A DNA stretch of 64,000 nt, taken from NCBI RefSeq assembly GCF_001189515.2, contig NZ_CP012069.2, positions 2,170,001-2,234,000 of the forward strand, read 5' to 3'. Position 1 is the first letter of the stretch. Every line of letters starts with the position of its first letter. Below the pieces are notes generated by a model that was not told where the DNA came from, searched no databases, and saw only the letters and a list, made by a program, of their open reading frames with translations. Position numbers and translations under genes: made by a program. Positions 37,968-47,687 of the stretch are shown here, piece after piece. Origin of the DNA: Olsenella sp. oral taxon 807 (GTDB taxonomy: Bacteria; Actinomycetota; Coriobacteriia; Coriobacteriales; Atopobiaceae).

Positions 37968-38217
37968 GGGCCCTGCCCCGAGTGGGCATAGGCGAGCACG
38001 ACCTTGCGACCGTGAGCTCCTACCGACAGCGCTACCGGCTCTCCCACAACGGACACGCCTGGAACGAGCTTGGAGACAGTGACTTCCTGCGCCGCATAGG
38101 CCGAGGACGGCAGGCTGCACCCGACGGTCGCGGGACTTCTCATGTTCGGTCATGACTGGCGCATCGCGGAGGAACTGCCCAACTACTTCTTGGACTACCG
38201 CCAGCAGCAGGTGGTGT
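37968..38217 (+). pseudogene. fragment of an AlbA_2/HATPase gene (middle part)
   Basis: Reads PRVGIGEHDLATVSSYRQRY and follows the intact gene at 39212 up to NYFLDYRQQ, with a deletion near 38098 that breaks the frame. It ends abruptly at 38217. Together with 35826-36085 it is a split and truncated paralogue. Upstream, 37842-37965 holds two copies of GGTGCGCTCGCCGGG and a hairpin GGGCGAC...GTCGC that recurs at about 38944. Confidence 0.75.
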
Positions 38218-38355
38218 CCTGCGTTTTTGTCTCCCGCAAGGAGAAGGGACGAGTTTGAAGGGTGTCAGATGATGAGCGCCGCATTTCCTGCTAGGGTGCG
38301 GCGCTCATGTATTCCTGGTAAGAGGGAAAGCGCAGAAACGCTCACCTCGGATCCC

Positions 38356-38888
<533 letters not shown>

Positions 38889-39211
38889 CAAAGCCTGCCG
38901 CTCAGGCCCCGGTGGAGCTAGGCCCGAAAGGACGGCGCGCCGCCGGGCGACTCCGACCGGTCGCGCCCGGCCCTCTCGCGGTGTCATGTCGAACACGCCC
39001 CGCGTCTTCCCTCGGCGCCCCGTCCGGCGACGGCGTCGCGGCAAGAGGCGGGGGCGCCGGCCCGAGGGCGGCAGCCTGACAGGGGGCTTGACAAGAAGGG
39101 ACGTTTGGTCGCGGACGCCCTGCGCGTGCCGAGCGAGAGGCGGCGGGCGACGGCCGATGCCCACGGTCATCCGCGTCCAAGGCCTGCGTCAAACGAGATC
39201 GAGGTGTAGCC
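38889..39211. other. non-coding GC-rich gap before the AlbA_2 gene
   Basis: No gene. About 38944-38968 repeats the hairpin-forming GGGCGACTCCGACCGGTCGC seen at about 37942, and the CGTCCGGCGA stretch near 39016 resembles one near 36116. Probably debris of the same duplicated region. Confidence 0.4.
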
Positions 39212-40810
39212 ATGTTCGAGAAGCTTGCCGCATACCGCGAGGGCGATCGCCTGGAGGTGAAGAGGGCGCAGGGGGGTCTCCCACGCAGCCTCTGGGAGAC
39301 CTACTCGGCCTTCGCCAACAGCTCGGGTGGCGTCATCCTGCTTGGCGTCGAGGAGCTGCCCGACACGTCGCTGCGCGCCGTGGGCGTCAAGGACCCGAAC
39401 AAGCTGCTCGATGACTTCTGGAACACCGTGAACAATCCCCAGAAGGTAAGCGAGAACGTGCTCACCGACTCCGACGTGCAGGCACTCTCCCACGACGACG
39501 TGACCATCATCCAGATAACAGTTCCCCGCGCCGACAGGAGGCTGCGCCCCATCTACCTCAACGACAACCCGAAACGCTCGTTCAGACGCAACCGCTCGGG
39601 TGACTACCTCTGCCGCTACGAGGAGATCCAGGGGATGATGCGCGACGCCGCCGACCAGAGCCAGGACTCCCGGCCCCTGCCCCGAGTAGGCATAGGCGCG
39701 CTCGACCTTGCGACCGTGAGCTCCTACCGACAGCGCTACCGGCTCTCCCACAACGGACACGCCTGGAACGAGCTTGGAGACAGTGACTTCCTGCGCTGCA
39801 TAGGCGCCGCCGCAGAGGCCGAGGACGGCAGGCTGCACCCGACGGTCGCGGGACTTCTCATGTTCGGTCATGACTGGCGCATCGCGGAGGAACTGCCCAA
39901 CTACTTCTTGGACTACCGCCAGCAGACCTCCTTCGACGAGCGATGGCAGGACCGCGTCGTCTCACAGGGCGGGGACTGGACAGGTAACCTCTACGACTTC
40001 TACTTTCGCGTCTACAGCCTCATGAGGCAGGCGCTCAAGACGCCCTTCAGGCTCGAGGGCATCTTGCGCGTCGATGACACGCCCGCGCACAAGGCACTGC
40101 GCGAGGCACTCGCGAACTGCCTCACCAACGCAAGCTTCTCCGAGCGTCGGGGCGTCGTATGCCTCTGGACCGAGAACGCTCTCGTCCTCAAGAACCCGGG
40201 TGACTTTCGCATGGACCTAGGGCAGGCGCTCAAAGGCGGCATCTCCGACCCCCGCAACGCCAATCTGCTCAAGATGTTCTCGTTCATAGACATCGGCGAG
40301 CGGGCAGGCAGCGGCATCCCGAGCATCGTGCGCAACTGGACCGCGAGCGGCTACGAGCGACCTCGCTGGGAGGAGGAGTTCGGCCCCGACCGGACGACGC
40401 TCGTCTTGCCGCTGGCACAATCCGCCAACGAGCGGGAGGCGCGGGATGAGACCGGCGATAAAAGCCGACGGCAAGGACCGGCGACAAACGGTAAAAACAT
40501 CCGGCAAGCTGGTGTGATGGATAGCAAACGACAGAGATCGACGGCAAGAACCAACGGCAAGACACCGGCGATAAGGACCGGCGATAAGCGCATGGAGAAC
40601 CAGCTCAAGATACTGGCCCTGGCGCGGGATACGGGTTCCATAACCACCGTCGATGTCGCAGATTCACTGGGTCTGGGCGCGTCTTGGTCTCGCGAGCTTC
40701 TGCAGGACTTGGTGCGCAAAGGCAAGCTGGCTGCTTTGGGAGCCAACCGCAACAGGACCTACCGTCTCGTAGGCCCCGAGGGGCAGGGTGAGGGCGCAGG
40801 CGATGCCTGA
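39212..40810 (+). CDS. AlbA_2 (Schlafen-like) / HATPase_c_4 protein
   Basis: 532 residues, often annotated as RecG-like helicase or transcriptional regulator. The N-terminal AlbA_2 domain has REGDRLEVKRAQGGLPRSLW and FANSSGGVILLGVEEL; the middle HATPase-like part has REALANCLTNASFSERRGVV and LKNPGDFRMDLGQAL, then GERAGSGIPSI. A linker of degenerate Thr-Gly-Asp-Lys / Asn-Gly-Lys repeats leads to a C-terminal winged helix (TTVDVADSLGLGASWSRELL). Function unknown; the fold suggests nucleic-acid binding with ATP hydrolysis. Two broken copies lie upstream. Confidence 0.85.
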   Translation: MFEKLAAYREGDRLEVKRAQGGLPRSLWETYSAFANSSGGVILLGVEELPDTSLRAVGVKDPNKLLDDFWNTVNNPQKVSENVLTDSDVQALSHDDVTIIQITVPRADRRLRPIYLNDNPKRSFRRNRSGDYLCRYEEIQGMMRDAADQSQDSRPLPRVGIGALDLATVSSYRQRYRLSHNGHAWNELGDSDFLRCIGAAAEAEDGRLHPTVAGLLMFGHDWRIAEELPNYFLDYRQQTSFDERWQDRVVSQGGDWTGNLYDFYFRVYSLMRQALKTPFRLEGILRVDDTPAHKALREALANCLTNASFSERRGVVCLWTENALVLKNPGDFRMDLGQALKGGISDPRNANLLKMFSFIDIGERAGSGIPSIVRNWTASGYERPRWEEEFGPDRTTLVLPLAQSANEREARDETGDKSRRQGPATNGKNIRQAGVMDSKRQRSTARTNGKTPAIRTGDKRMENQLKILALARDTGSITTVDVADSLGLGASWSRELLQDLVRKGKLAALGANRNRTYRLVGPEGQGEGAGDA

Positions 40811-40813
40811 CCG

Positions 40814-42094
40814 CTACTTGGGAAGGGCCGTCCTGAGGCCGTCTTGACACAGACTGGTCGGCTCGGCTGGGACCTCACCTACACGTACGGCGAAGGAGGG
40901 AGTGGCAAGTACGGTGCAATAGCCAATGGAGAGACGACGCACCGACGGGGCACCGCCAACATGAGCTCCGCGATTCTCATCGTCAGGATCAATGGCGAGA
41001 ACGTCGGTATCGACGCCTACGCAAAGGAAGGGCTCATCAACCAGCATACGGCCGAGGGCGCGATCAAGCGTCTCGTAGACGGCATGAGGTGCCAAGCGTG
41101 ACCATCCCGCTCCCAAGGAAGCGCCGAACCAGTAGGCACCGGAACCGGCGAATCGGCCGCCTGGCAGCTCCCTAAGCAGCTTGATCGCAAGGGAGCGGTC
41201 TTGGTTGTCGGCTTTCGCCAAGATTTCTTCCTCGTCGGTGAGCTCGCAGAGGAAAGAGAAACCGTTGCGAACCGATTCGCTCAGCTCCTTTGGACTCGGG
41301 ACGGGGACAGCCAGAGCGCCGATGTCCTCGAGGTCGAACTCACCTTCGGATCTCTCCCTCAGCCACCACCCGACGTCAAACGATGACCTCTTGTGACCCG
41401 GAGGCCAAGCCATGGTTTTGGCGTGCAGGCCGTTGGGGTCGACCCAGATCTTGAGAACGGAAAGTCTCCTGATGAGGTCGAGGTCCAAGCTCCGCGCTAA
41501 CGACACGCTGTTCATGATCCATGCGAGGTCGTACATGTCTCGGGCGGTGGTCGTTCGGTTCAACCTCGCCACCTTCTCTGCGATGTTCTCCTCAAGCCTT
41601 ACCGTCCTGATCGCGGGCAGCGAAGCTGCGTACTGGCTGTGTATCGCCATGGGCACCCACGTACGTTCAACGGGTTCGAGCCATGGCGCCGGCGAGAAGT
41701 CGAGCTTGGTCGTGAGGGAGGGATTGCGGATCAGGTTACCTTCAAAGACGACGGACCATTTCCCGCGCCTCTCTCTTACGCCATAGCGGAAGGAGCCGAT
41801 GGAGAGCCCGTCGACCTTGCCTGCGAAGGCAGCTGCCACTTCGTCTCTGTCGAGCCCAAACTCCGAAACCGAGAAGTCCAGATCAAGTGAGAAGCGCCCC
41901 TCCTTGCCGGCATAGAGCTTTCAAATCGCCGTTCCTCCCTTTATGGCTACGAAGTCGAGTTCACCCTCTTCGTGCAGGTGCTGGAGGAGGAGATCTTGCG
42001 CCACATCGACCACTGCCGCCTCGCGGCCTTGCGCTCCGGCGTTGCGCGGCGTATGGCGTGCGATGTGGCCGGGCTGGATGTTGATGCCTCTCAT
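40814..42094 (-). pseudogene. AbiEii-type nucleotidyltransferase toxin with in-frame stop
   Basis: Starts MRGINIQPGHIARHTPRNAG and reads to DFVAIKGGTAI, where TGA at 41921-41923 interrupts the catalytic core; the same frame then continues KLYAGKEGRFSLDLDFSVS. CGA (Arg) to TGA would explain it. The GG-T and D-x-D residues of the nucleotidyltransferase are otherwise present, followed by a long helical C-terminus. The gene overlaps the AbiEi gene by 4 bp, as in intact AbiE pairs. Confidence 0.85.
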
Positions 42095-42884
42095 AGCACC
42101 GCCTCCAGTTCCCTGGGGTCGAACGGCAGCAGCGTGTCCGACACCTTCCATCTTTCGTCGTTCCTCAACGCGTTGGAGCGCGGCCCGAACCTTGTCTTGG
42201 ACTTCGGCTCGAAGTCCCTCCCGATCTCGACGGCCAGGTCGGGCCTCATGCCCGAGAGCAGATACCCCACCCTCGACCACACTGACTGGGGCCTGCCGGC
42301 CAGCTCGGCAAGGAGGGGCTCAAGCTCCATCTCGCATGCGACGTCGGGGAGCCATTCGAGTGCCCCCTGCCACGATCTGACCGTCCCCGGCCTCTGGGCC
42401 ATGTGGACTACTATGGATTCGGCGCGCAGGCACGGGACCTCCCGTGCCTCGATCGTCCCGATGCCGCTTTCGAACACCGACGGCGATATCTCCCTTGGAA
42501 CCTTCACGACAGGACGCTGCTCGAAGGCGACCTCAATGCGAGCGGGAATCCTGTCAGCAAGTCCGAGCGCCCATGCCGCCGTCTGCAACGTCAACGCGAA
42601 ACTACAGCCGGGATGGGAAAGGGCGAATGCCTTCGCTGGGAGAAGGGGGTCTGCAGTGGAGTACGGGCCGGCGCTCTCGGCAGGCACGAACTCCCAGACC
42701 CCCGCTGGGGGGTCTTGAGCAGCCAGCCGAGCCTCCTGAGCCTGTCTGCGATGGTGTAGCCGGGCGCCTTAACGCCCGCCTCGTCGGCTATGGCGCACAG
42801 CTCCGCCATCGTGAGCAGCTCCGGCCTGTCCAGCTCCAAACCCTCGACCACGGGGCTGAGCCATTGTGGAAGGTATCGTGTCAT
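42091..42884 (-). pseudogene. AbiEi-type antitoxin with frameshift
   Basis: The N-terminal winged helix part (MTRYLPQWLSPVVEGLELDR, ADRLRRLGWLLKTPQRG) is in one frame and the rest (VWEFVPAESAGPYS, then the C-terminal domain) in another; the shift lies in the C/G run at about 42700-42712. ATG 42884 with AGTAGGG is preferred over one at 42899. The type IV system therefore has damage in both genes. Confidence 0.83.
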
Positions 42885-42943
42885 ATCAACCCTACTCATT
42901 ACTTATATAGTAATTAATATTATATTTATGACACGCTTGATTT

Positions 42944-43548
42944 TCAAGTTCGAAGGAGAGGGTGCTCCAAACGTGCGCGCATAAACAAATGGTAGCGGAG
43001 CCTATCCTCGTCAAAACCCGCCCTCCTCGCATCGGCGAGCGCACCGCGCACGAGCGAGGGATCCTCGCCGAGAAGCGCGAAGTCGAGGATCGTCCGCTCG
43101 AACCTCGTGACGGGCATCCCACCCTCGCGAAAGGGGTGCACGAAGCTGTAGTTGTCATAGTGGTAGGCCATGCGGCCGGGAAACCGCCTGGGGGCCACGC
43201 CCGCGAGGAGGTCGTCCTTCTCCAGCTCGCTGCGCGCCCATGCGATGCCCCTCGGCATGCTCGCGGAAGGCGGGAGGAACTGCGCCCCCTCGCCCGCCTT
43301 GCGGATCTCGACGGTCCCGACCTCCCCCGCCCAGTCGCACGCGTCCCTGAACAAGCCTCGATGAGTACGCCACAGGTCACCAAACATACCCGTCGGCCCC
43401 AGGGGGGAGCCCCCAAGAACTCGCTCGTGCGCATCGCGACGAGCTCGCCCTCTGCGTTGCGCAGCTCGTCCCACGTCCCCGCGCCCACGAGGTTTCGCAG
43501 CACGCCCGTCCGCAGGTCGATGTAGGGATCGACGAACCCGTCAGGCAT
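42944..43548 (-). pseudogene. Fic-family gene, frameshifted and joined to an AbiEi-like tail
   Basis: Starts MPDGFVDPYIDLRTGVLRNL; frame changes in a C run at about 43403-43412, after which GMFGDLWRTHRGLFRD, VGTVEIRKAGEGAQFLPPSA and NYSFVHPFREG follow. The Fic motif HPFxxGNGRxxR stops after HPFREG and continues as GMPVTRFERTILDFALL, a stretch resembling the VTxPERTLLD region of AbiEi-type regulators. So the AMP-transfer core is incomplete. Preceded by its presumed antitoxin. Confidence 0.75.
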
Positions 43549-43924
43549 GGGGCCCCTTGCCCTCCCGGTTGGGCTCCCAGCGGCGCTTCGTCCTGCGCAT
43601 AAGCTCCTCTATGGGGATACTCCCCTTCACGTACTCGTCGGCGTCCTTACGAAACTCGGCCGACACGTAGGCGCCCTCCATCTCCCCGGAGTGTATCGAC
43701 TCGTCAATCACACGCTTGCGGTCGCCGCCCATGACGCAGGTGGACGTCTCGGGGAACTGCGCGCGGCAGAAGGGCTCGGCCACGTCGGCCCAGTGCTCGG
43801 CGACGTACATGAGCGTGGGCACGGTCTTGGCGGCCGTCCTAGCGACCTCGAGGTAGTCGCTGAGGATGGCGTCACAGAAGAGCTGGCGGGCCACCCAGTG
43901 GGGCGTGCGGCAGCTCATGTCCAT
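43541..43924 (-). CDS. VbhA-like antitoxin of the Fic gene
   Basis: Up to 126 residues. The C-terminal part RKRVIDESIHSGEMEGAYVS carries the S-x-x-x-E-G inhibition motif (SGEMEG) that blocks ATP binding in Fic proteins. The usual antitoxin is shorter, so translation may start at the ATG at 43732 (MGGDRKRV); the upstream 64 codons look coding but are not recognised and may be a joined remnant. Overlaps the fic start by 8 bp. Confidence 0.65.
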   Translation of the reverse strand: MDMSCRTPHWVARQLFCDAILSDYLEVARTAAKTVPTLMYVAEHWADVAEPFCRAQFPETSTCVMGGDRKRVIDESIHSGEMEGAYVSAEFRKDADEYVKGSIPIEELMRRTKRRWEPNREGKGPHA

Positions 43925-43979
43925 CAGGTGCAGGCGATGCCGTGTGCCAAAAAGACAGTCCCGTGCACAAAGATCTATT

Positions 43980-44076
43980 GGACGAGCCCCTTTGCCCGTC
44001 CAAGTTCAATGCGCGCCAAATCGCGCCACGGGAGATGTGCCGACGCGATTATGGTGTCCCCTGCAACAACCATTTG
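43980..44076 (-). pseudogene. short coding remnant, unknown
   Basis: A 32-codon stretch MVVAGDTIIASAHLPWRDLA followed by RIELGRAKGLVQ and a stop. Codon pattern looks protein-coding; it may be the end of a lost gene upstream of the antitoxin. Family not recognised. Confidence 0.3.
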
Positions 44077-44141
44077 ATGGATGCAAAGCCCTTCAATGTA
44101 TAATTATTTCCGCAACTCGATGTATATTCGAGTCAAATTAC

Positions 44142-44638
44142 GAGGCTTCGTGAGTTCATGTAGGTGGATGGTTGCGTCACCGCCCTGGCGGCGTGGACCT
44201 CAGGTCCGAGCGCCCTGGCATCACGGGGGCCATGGGGCCGTCGATGTCGTGGGACCCATGGCCCCGCCCGGTCACGAGAGTGGCCGTGGGGGCAAAGGAG
44301 TGTACACAGATCGGCGAAAACGGCCCCTCGGAGCTGTTTTGGGGCATTTGTGTACACTGTTGCGCCGTTGCGGACAGACGTGGGGACGCAGAAGTGTACA
44401 CAGATCGGCGGAAACGGCCCCTCGGAGCTGTTTTGGGGCATTTGTGTACACTGTTGCGCCGCGAGCTGCGATGCGAGTTGCGTCGGGTGGCACGAGCGCC
44501 CCAACCGCCATGGCGTGCCGGCGGCGCCCCCTCGGTGGCCGCCTCCCTTGGTCGGGAAAACGGGCCCTGCGCGAGCGGTGCCGCCGCTAGCTTGGCGTCT
44601 TCGCCGAGGCAGCAACCCACACTAACCCCCGAAGAGCC
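44142..44638. mobile_element. dispersed non-coding element, copy B (497 bp)
   Basis: Bounded by perfect 8-bp direct repeats CAAATTAC at 44134-44141 and 44639-44646. Ends are imperfect inverted repeats (left GAGGCTTCGTGAGTTCATGT, right CCCCCGAAGAGCC). The interior contains two copies of a 58-bp unit (44300-44357 and 44394-44451) that begins and ends with GTGTACAC and can fold on itself. Copies at 32278 and 51652. Confidence 0.85.
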
Positions 44639-44993
44639 CAAATTACGAGAGGATAAATGTACATAAAGTGCAAGCGGTACCCGCGCCACTTGCTCCCCAA
44701 GGCGCAGATATCGGTGCTTGCGGGGCTCAAGGCTATCGGAAATACTCCTCGACCGCAACTCAGTGTATAACTCATCTGAGTTGCGATTATTCAGGCTCCC
44801 TCGACCGAACCGGCCACAGCCGCTGCTAACTTTCCCTCCTACGGGAAAGCCTTTCGCGGTCCTTGCGGCCGTGCAGTCTACCGGCGAGCCTGCTGAGGGT
44901 AAGGGGAAGCTCCATGGGGGCGGCCCGCACATGGAGGCACATCGGGAGTTTAGGGTGTCAGGCTCGGGGGATTGACGTTGTCGGTGCCTTACG

Positions 44994-45164
44994 TCATTTT
45001 GGCCTCGACGTGATGTGCCACATTCCACAGTAGTCGCGCTGGCACACGCGAAGGATGTTGGACGTGCTCGCGTCGCAGCGCCGGGCGGCTACGCTGAGTG
45101 CGCCCCTTGTGTGGACATACCAGCCGGTGGCGGTGTGGACGATGACAGTCTGGATAGAGGGAGC
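44994..45164 (-). pseudogene. C-terminal coding remnant resembling a NUMOD-type DNA-binding repeat
   Basis: Minus-strand reading VIVHTATGWYVHTRGALSVA, then ARRCDASTSNILRVCQRDYC, GMWHITSRPK and a stop. The second piece resembles the helix-turn-helix repeats found beside HNH homing endonucleases. The 5' part is missing. The rest of 44639-45175 shows nothing clear. Confidence 0.35.
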
Positions 45165-45175
45165 TCTAACGGACG

Positions 45176-45216
45176 ATGTTGAGACATGCCCTGATATGAT
45201 GGACTAATGTCCCAAC
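45176..45216. repeat. left inverted repeat of AlbA_2 cassette 1
   Basis: ATGTTGAGACATGCCC ... AATGTCCCAAC. Aligned with the reverse complement of 47016-47058 it shares about 30 of 43 positions with small gaps; both ends finish in TGTCCCAAC. It lies just after the stop of the AlbA_2 gene. Confidence 0.6.
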
Positions 45217-45223
45217 GTGTCCA

Positions 45224-46966
45224 TCATTGTCCTATCCTCTCTTGGCCTTTCTCGGTTATCTCATAATGGGCCCCTCCGCCACGGCCGACCGGTGCCAGGT
45301 CGCCGTTTTGAACCAGCTTGATCAGTTGCCGGTATGCCTGCTTGCGGTGCAGGTGCAGCAGGTTCTCCACGTCGCGCGTCGCGATGGACCCGCCTTGTTG
45401 TCTTGCCAGCTTCATGATGAGCTCAGGATAGCGCACTTTATCTATGTCGGATTGGCGGACGAAGTCTGCCCCCTTACCAGAGCGGACGTAGACCTTGCTG
45501 CTGAGTATGTAGGATCGCGCTGGTGAGCTGCCGCGTGCTTCGACGAGCCCGGCCTCGACGAGCGCCTCGACAATTGCCCTCGTGACCGCATCGACCATGT
45601 GGAGCTGGGAGGAGAGGCCGGCTACCGTAAGCCTCCTCTGCCTCTTCAGGGCATCCAGCACGAGCAGGGACCTGAGCGATAGCGCCTCGCCGGTTCTCTC
45701 GCGCTCCTCGTTGAGCATGCGCATGAAAAGCTCATCCGGCGCACTTCGCGCTATAAACACGCTCACGCTCGCAGGCGTCGTGCCCGAGTAGTCCGGCAGC
45801 GGCCTGCCGTAGAAGAGCGATCCCTCGAATATGCGGTCGACGCCACGGCCGGTCTTCTCGGCGAGGCCGATACGCTTGAGAGCGCTCATCAGGCACTCGT
45901 TGCGCCCGTGGGGCTCAACAGTAAGCAGGTTTTCCACCGTAACGCCCTCCACGAAACCGCCCGGGTTCGCTATGGTGAGCCCCTCGTCGTCGATGAGCAC
46001 GCGTACGCGGCCGATGACGGCGTAATCGCGGTGGCCGAAGGCGTTGACCAGGGCCTCCCGGAATGCCCTTTGGTCGAACTCTGGCACCGACTGCCTGAAC
46101 AACCCGTCCTCGAACTCGCGCTCCGGGTTCCACGGATCGAGCATCTCGCGCATCTTCTCGATTGTGTAGAGCAGCGGCTGGTCGAAGTCTTGGTTGACGC
46201 GCACCTCCGTGCCGTCCAGCACCTGGAACGTCGCGGCGGACGTCGGTATCGCGCGCCTCATGACCTCGGGCCTGCCTGCGAGCAGGATACCCGTGACAGT
46301 CGGGGTGACTTTGCCGTCTACCAGTGTGGTCATGCGCAGCGCGCTCAGGACCTCGTCGTCGGAAAGCCCGAGCAGTGCTTGATCGCTGCTGCGGTTCTTG
46401 GCGAGTGCCTCGCGCAGGCGCACGATCTCGTCCGGGCTGAGGTCTTCCACGCTGGTATCGGGGACGGGAAAGGCAGAGTAGTCCAGCTGGCCGAGCGTGG
46501 AGAGCCTGGTTATGATCTCGTAGGGGTAGAGGGGTGCGCTTTCGGGCTCTCCGTCCGACTTCAGTCTCCTACGCATGACCTTCCCGCTGCTCGAGGCGAC
46601 GATCGCCTTCGACTTCGGGATCTCGATGAGGGTTACCTGCGCGCCGCCATCGCAGGCCGTCCCGTCGGGCGCGAGGAAGAGGGTCGACACGCGCGCGCCC
46701 ACGGGAGGCACCGTCTTGTTGGCGATGAGCGCGGCAAGCTGCGTGGTATCCCTGTGATCCTTGTGGACCCCGGTTGGCGTACCATCGTCCTCGACTCCGA
46801 GGTATATGTTGCCGCCGTTGGTGTTGCTGAGAGCGACAACCGTGTCCATGAGCTCGGAGTCGGGAAGCCTGCTCGGCTTGAGCTCGCCGTTTTCGTCCCT
46901 CTTGAACTCGCTTTTGAACTCGACCTCTATGGTCTCCCCGAAGGGTATTTCGCGCTGCGCCGCCAT
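45224..46966 (-). CDS. AlbA_2 / HATPase_c_4 protein, cassette 1
   Basis: 580 residues starting MAAQREIPFGETIEVEFKSE. AlbA_2 domain (VVALSNTNGGNIYLGVEDDG), HATPase-like domain (REALVNAFGHRDYAVIGRVR, LTIANPGGFVEGVTVENLL, GLAEKTGRGVDRIFEG) and two C-terminal winged helices (RRLTVAGLSSQLHMVDAVTR; IATRDVENLLHLHRKQAYRQ). ATG 46966 follows AAAGG; the open frame runs on to 47446 over the operator and cannot be coding there. Function unknown; probably binds the palindromes in its own promoter. Confidence 0.85.
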   Translation of the reverse strand: MAAQREIPFGETIEVEFKSEFKRDENGELKPSRLPDSELMDTVVALSNTNGGNIYLGVEDDGTPTGVHKDHRDTTQLAALIANKTVPPVGARVSTLFLAPDGTACDGGAQVTLIEIPKSKAIVASSSGKVMRRRLKSDGEPESAPLYPYEIITRLSTLGQLDYSAFPVPDTSVEDLSPDEIVRLREALAKNRSSDQALLGLSDDEVLSALRMTTLVDGKVTPTVTGILLAGRPEVMRRAIPTSAATFQVLDGTEVRVNQDFDQPLLYTIEKMREMLDPWNPEREFEDGLFRQSVPEFDQRAFREALVNAFGHRDYAVIGRVRVLIDDEGLTIANPGGFVEGVTVENLLTVEPHGRNECLMSALKRIGLAEKTGRGVDRIFEGSLFYGRPLPDYSGTTPASVSVFIARSAPDELFMRMLNEERERTGEALSLRSLLVLDALKRQRRLTVAGLSSQLHMVDAVTRAIVEALVEAGLVEARGSSPARSYILSSKVYVRSGKGADFVRQSDIDKVRYPELIMKLARQQGGSIATRDVENLLHLHRKQAYRQLIKLVQNGDLAPVGRGGGAHYEITEKGQERIGQ

Positions 46967-46992
46967 TGCCTGCCTTTCGAAGCGACGTTCTC

Positions 46993-47059
46993 CATTGGAC
47001 GCATTATAGTCCAATGTTGGGACACTGTCCCAACAAGAATGGGACAGTGTCCCAACATT
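46993..47059 (-). promoter_or_regulatory. promoter and nested perfect palindromes of AlbA_2 cassette 1
   Basis: A perfect 20-bp inverted repeat (AATGTTGGGACACTGTCCCA at 47013-47032 and its complement at 47040-47059, 7-bp centre) overlaps a second one, CATTGGAC/GTCCAATG (46993-47016). On the minus strand TATAAT (47003-47008) has GGGACA 17 bp upstream inside the large palindrome. The large palindrome also matches 45176-45216 beyond the 3' end of the gene. Confidence 0.85.
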
Positions 47060-47212
47060 GCTCCAATTGAACTGTAACGCTCGTTCCGTAGGGTTGCAGC
47101 CCCGCATCCCCTGACTTCGAAAGCACACAGTAATGCCTGACAGAGGGTTCTGCTTGACTTGACGGTAGGACCCTCTCACGCTCACCCATTGAGTTGGCAT
47201 ACGGAGGTGGGG

Positions 47213-47360
47213 ATGGCGGAGAGGCCGGGCTGGGCGAGGGACTTCAACAGGCCCAAGGGCACCAAGACAAGGCGTGTGCGGGGCGACCAGCATCCCTGCG
47301 AGAGGTCGTGGCGCCACGGCCCGAAGACAGGGCGGTCGAGGAGGCCTCGGGTCGCCACCT
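47213..47360 (+). pseudogene. 5' fragment of an IS transposase
   Basis: MAERPGWARDFNRPKGTKTR then a frame change to VEEASGRHLGETTP. The pattern RPGWxRxFNRPKGTxIRRI ... SGRxLGxITPEG is the start of an IS4/IS1634-like transposase. It runs directly into an ORF6N remnant. Confidence 0.55.
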
Positions 47361-47601
47361 GGGCGAGACCACCCCAGGACGAGGTTCACTGAGCGCGACG
47401 TAAAGACCTTCAACGCCCAGTGCCCGCAGCTCGACATGAGGCGCACGGCATCGTTTTACGACCGCTTCCCCGGCTCGATGGCTCCGAGGGCTACATGGTT
47501 GGGACGTCGCTGAAGGACGCCGGCAGAAAGGGCTTGTCCGTCACCCGCATCGAGGATGTCGCGATGGTTGGCACGGTCAGTGCGGCGCTGCAGCAGCACT
47601 A
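47355..47601 (+). pseudogene. C-terminal remnant of an ORF6N/PLD-like protein
   Basis: RFTERDVKTFNAQCPQLDMR, ASFYDRF, then after a frame change EGYMVGTSLKDAGRKGLSVT RIED. It matches the C-terminal phospholipase-D-like part also present at 61566-62170. The N-terminal domain is absent here. Confidence 0.65.
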
Positions 47602-47610
47602 GGATAAAAC

Positions 47611-47650
47611 CATCGTTACTAGGTACATTTACTAGGGAACTGGGGAACTC
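47611..47650. repeat. left inverted repeat of AlbA_2 cassette 2
   Basis: CATCGTTACTAGGTACATTT followed by ACTAGGGAACTGGGGAACTC. It matches the reverse complement of 49231-49270 at 36 of 40 positions. Confidence 0.85.
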
Positions 47651-47687
47651 CCATGCTTCCCCAGTCCCCAGTAGGATAGATCCGCTT

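Noticed and set aside
41921-41923. TGA in the AbiEii gene as selenocysteine
   Set aside because: No catalytic Cys/Sec is expected there, the residue aligns with Arg in relatives, and the partner gene is also damaged.
45224-47446. A longer AlbA_2 protein starting at 47446
   Set aside because: The extra 160 codons cover the promoter and the large palindrome and have no AlbA_2-like sequence; the ATG at 46966 has a ribosome site.
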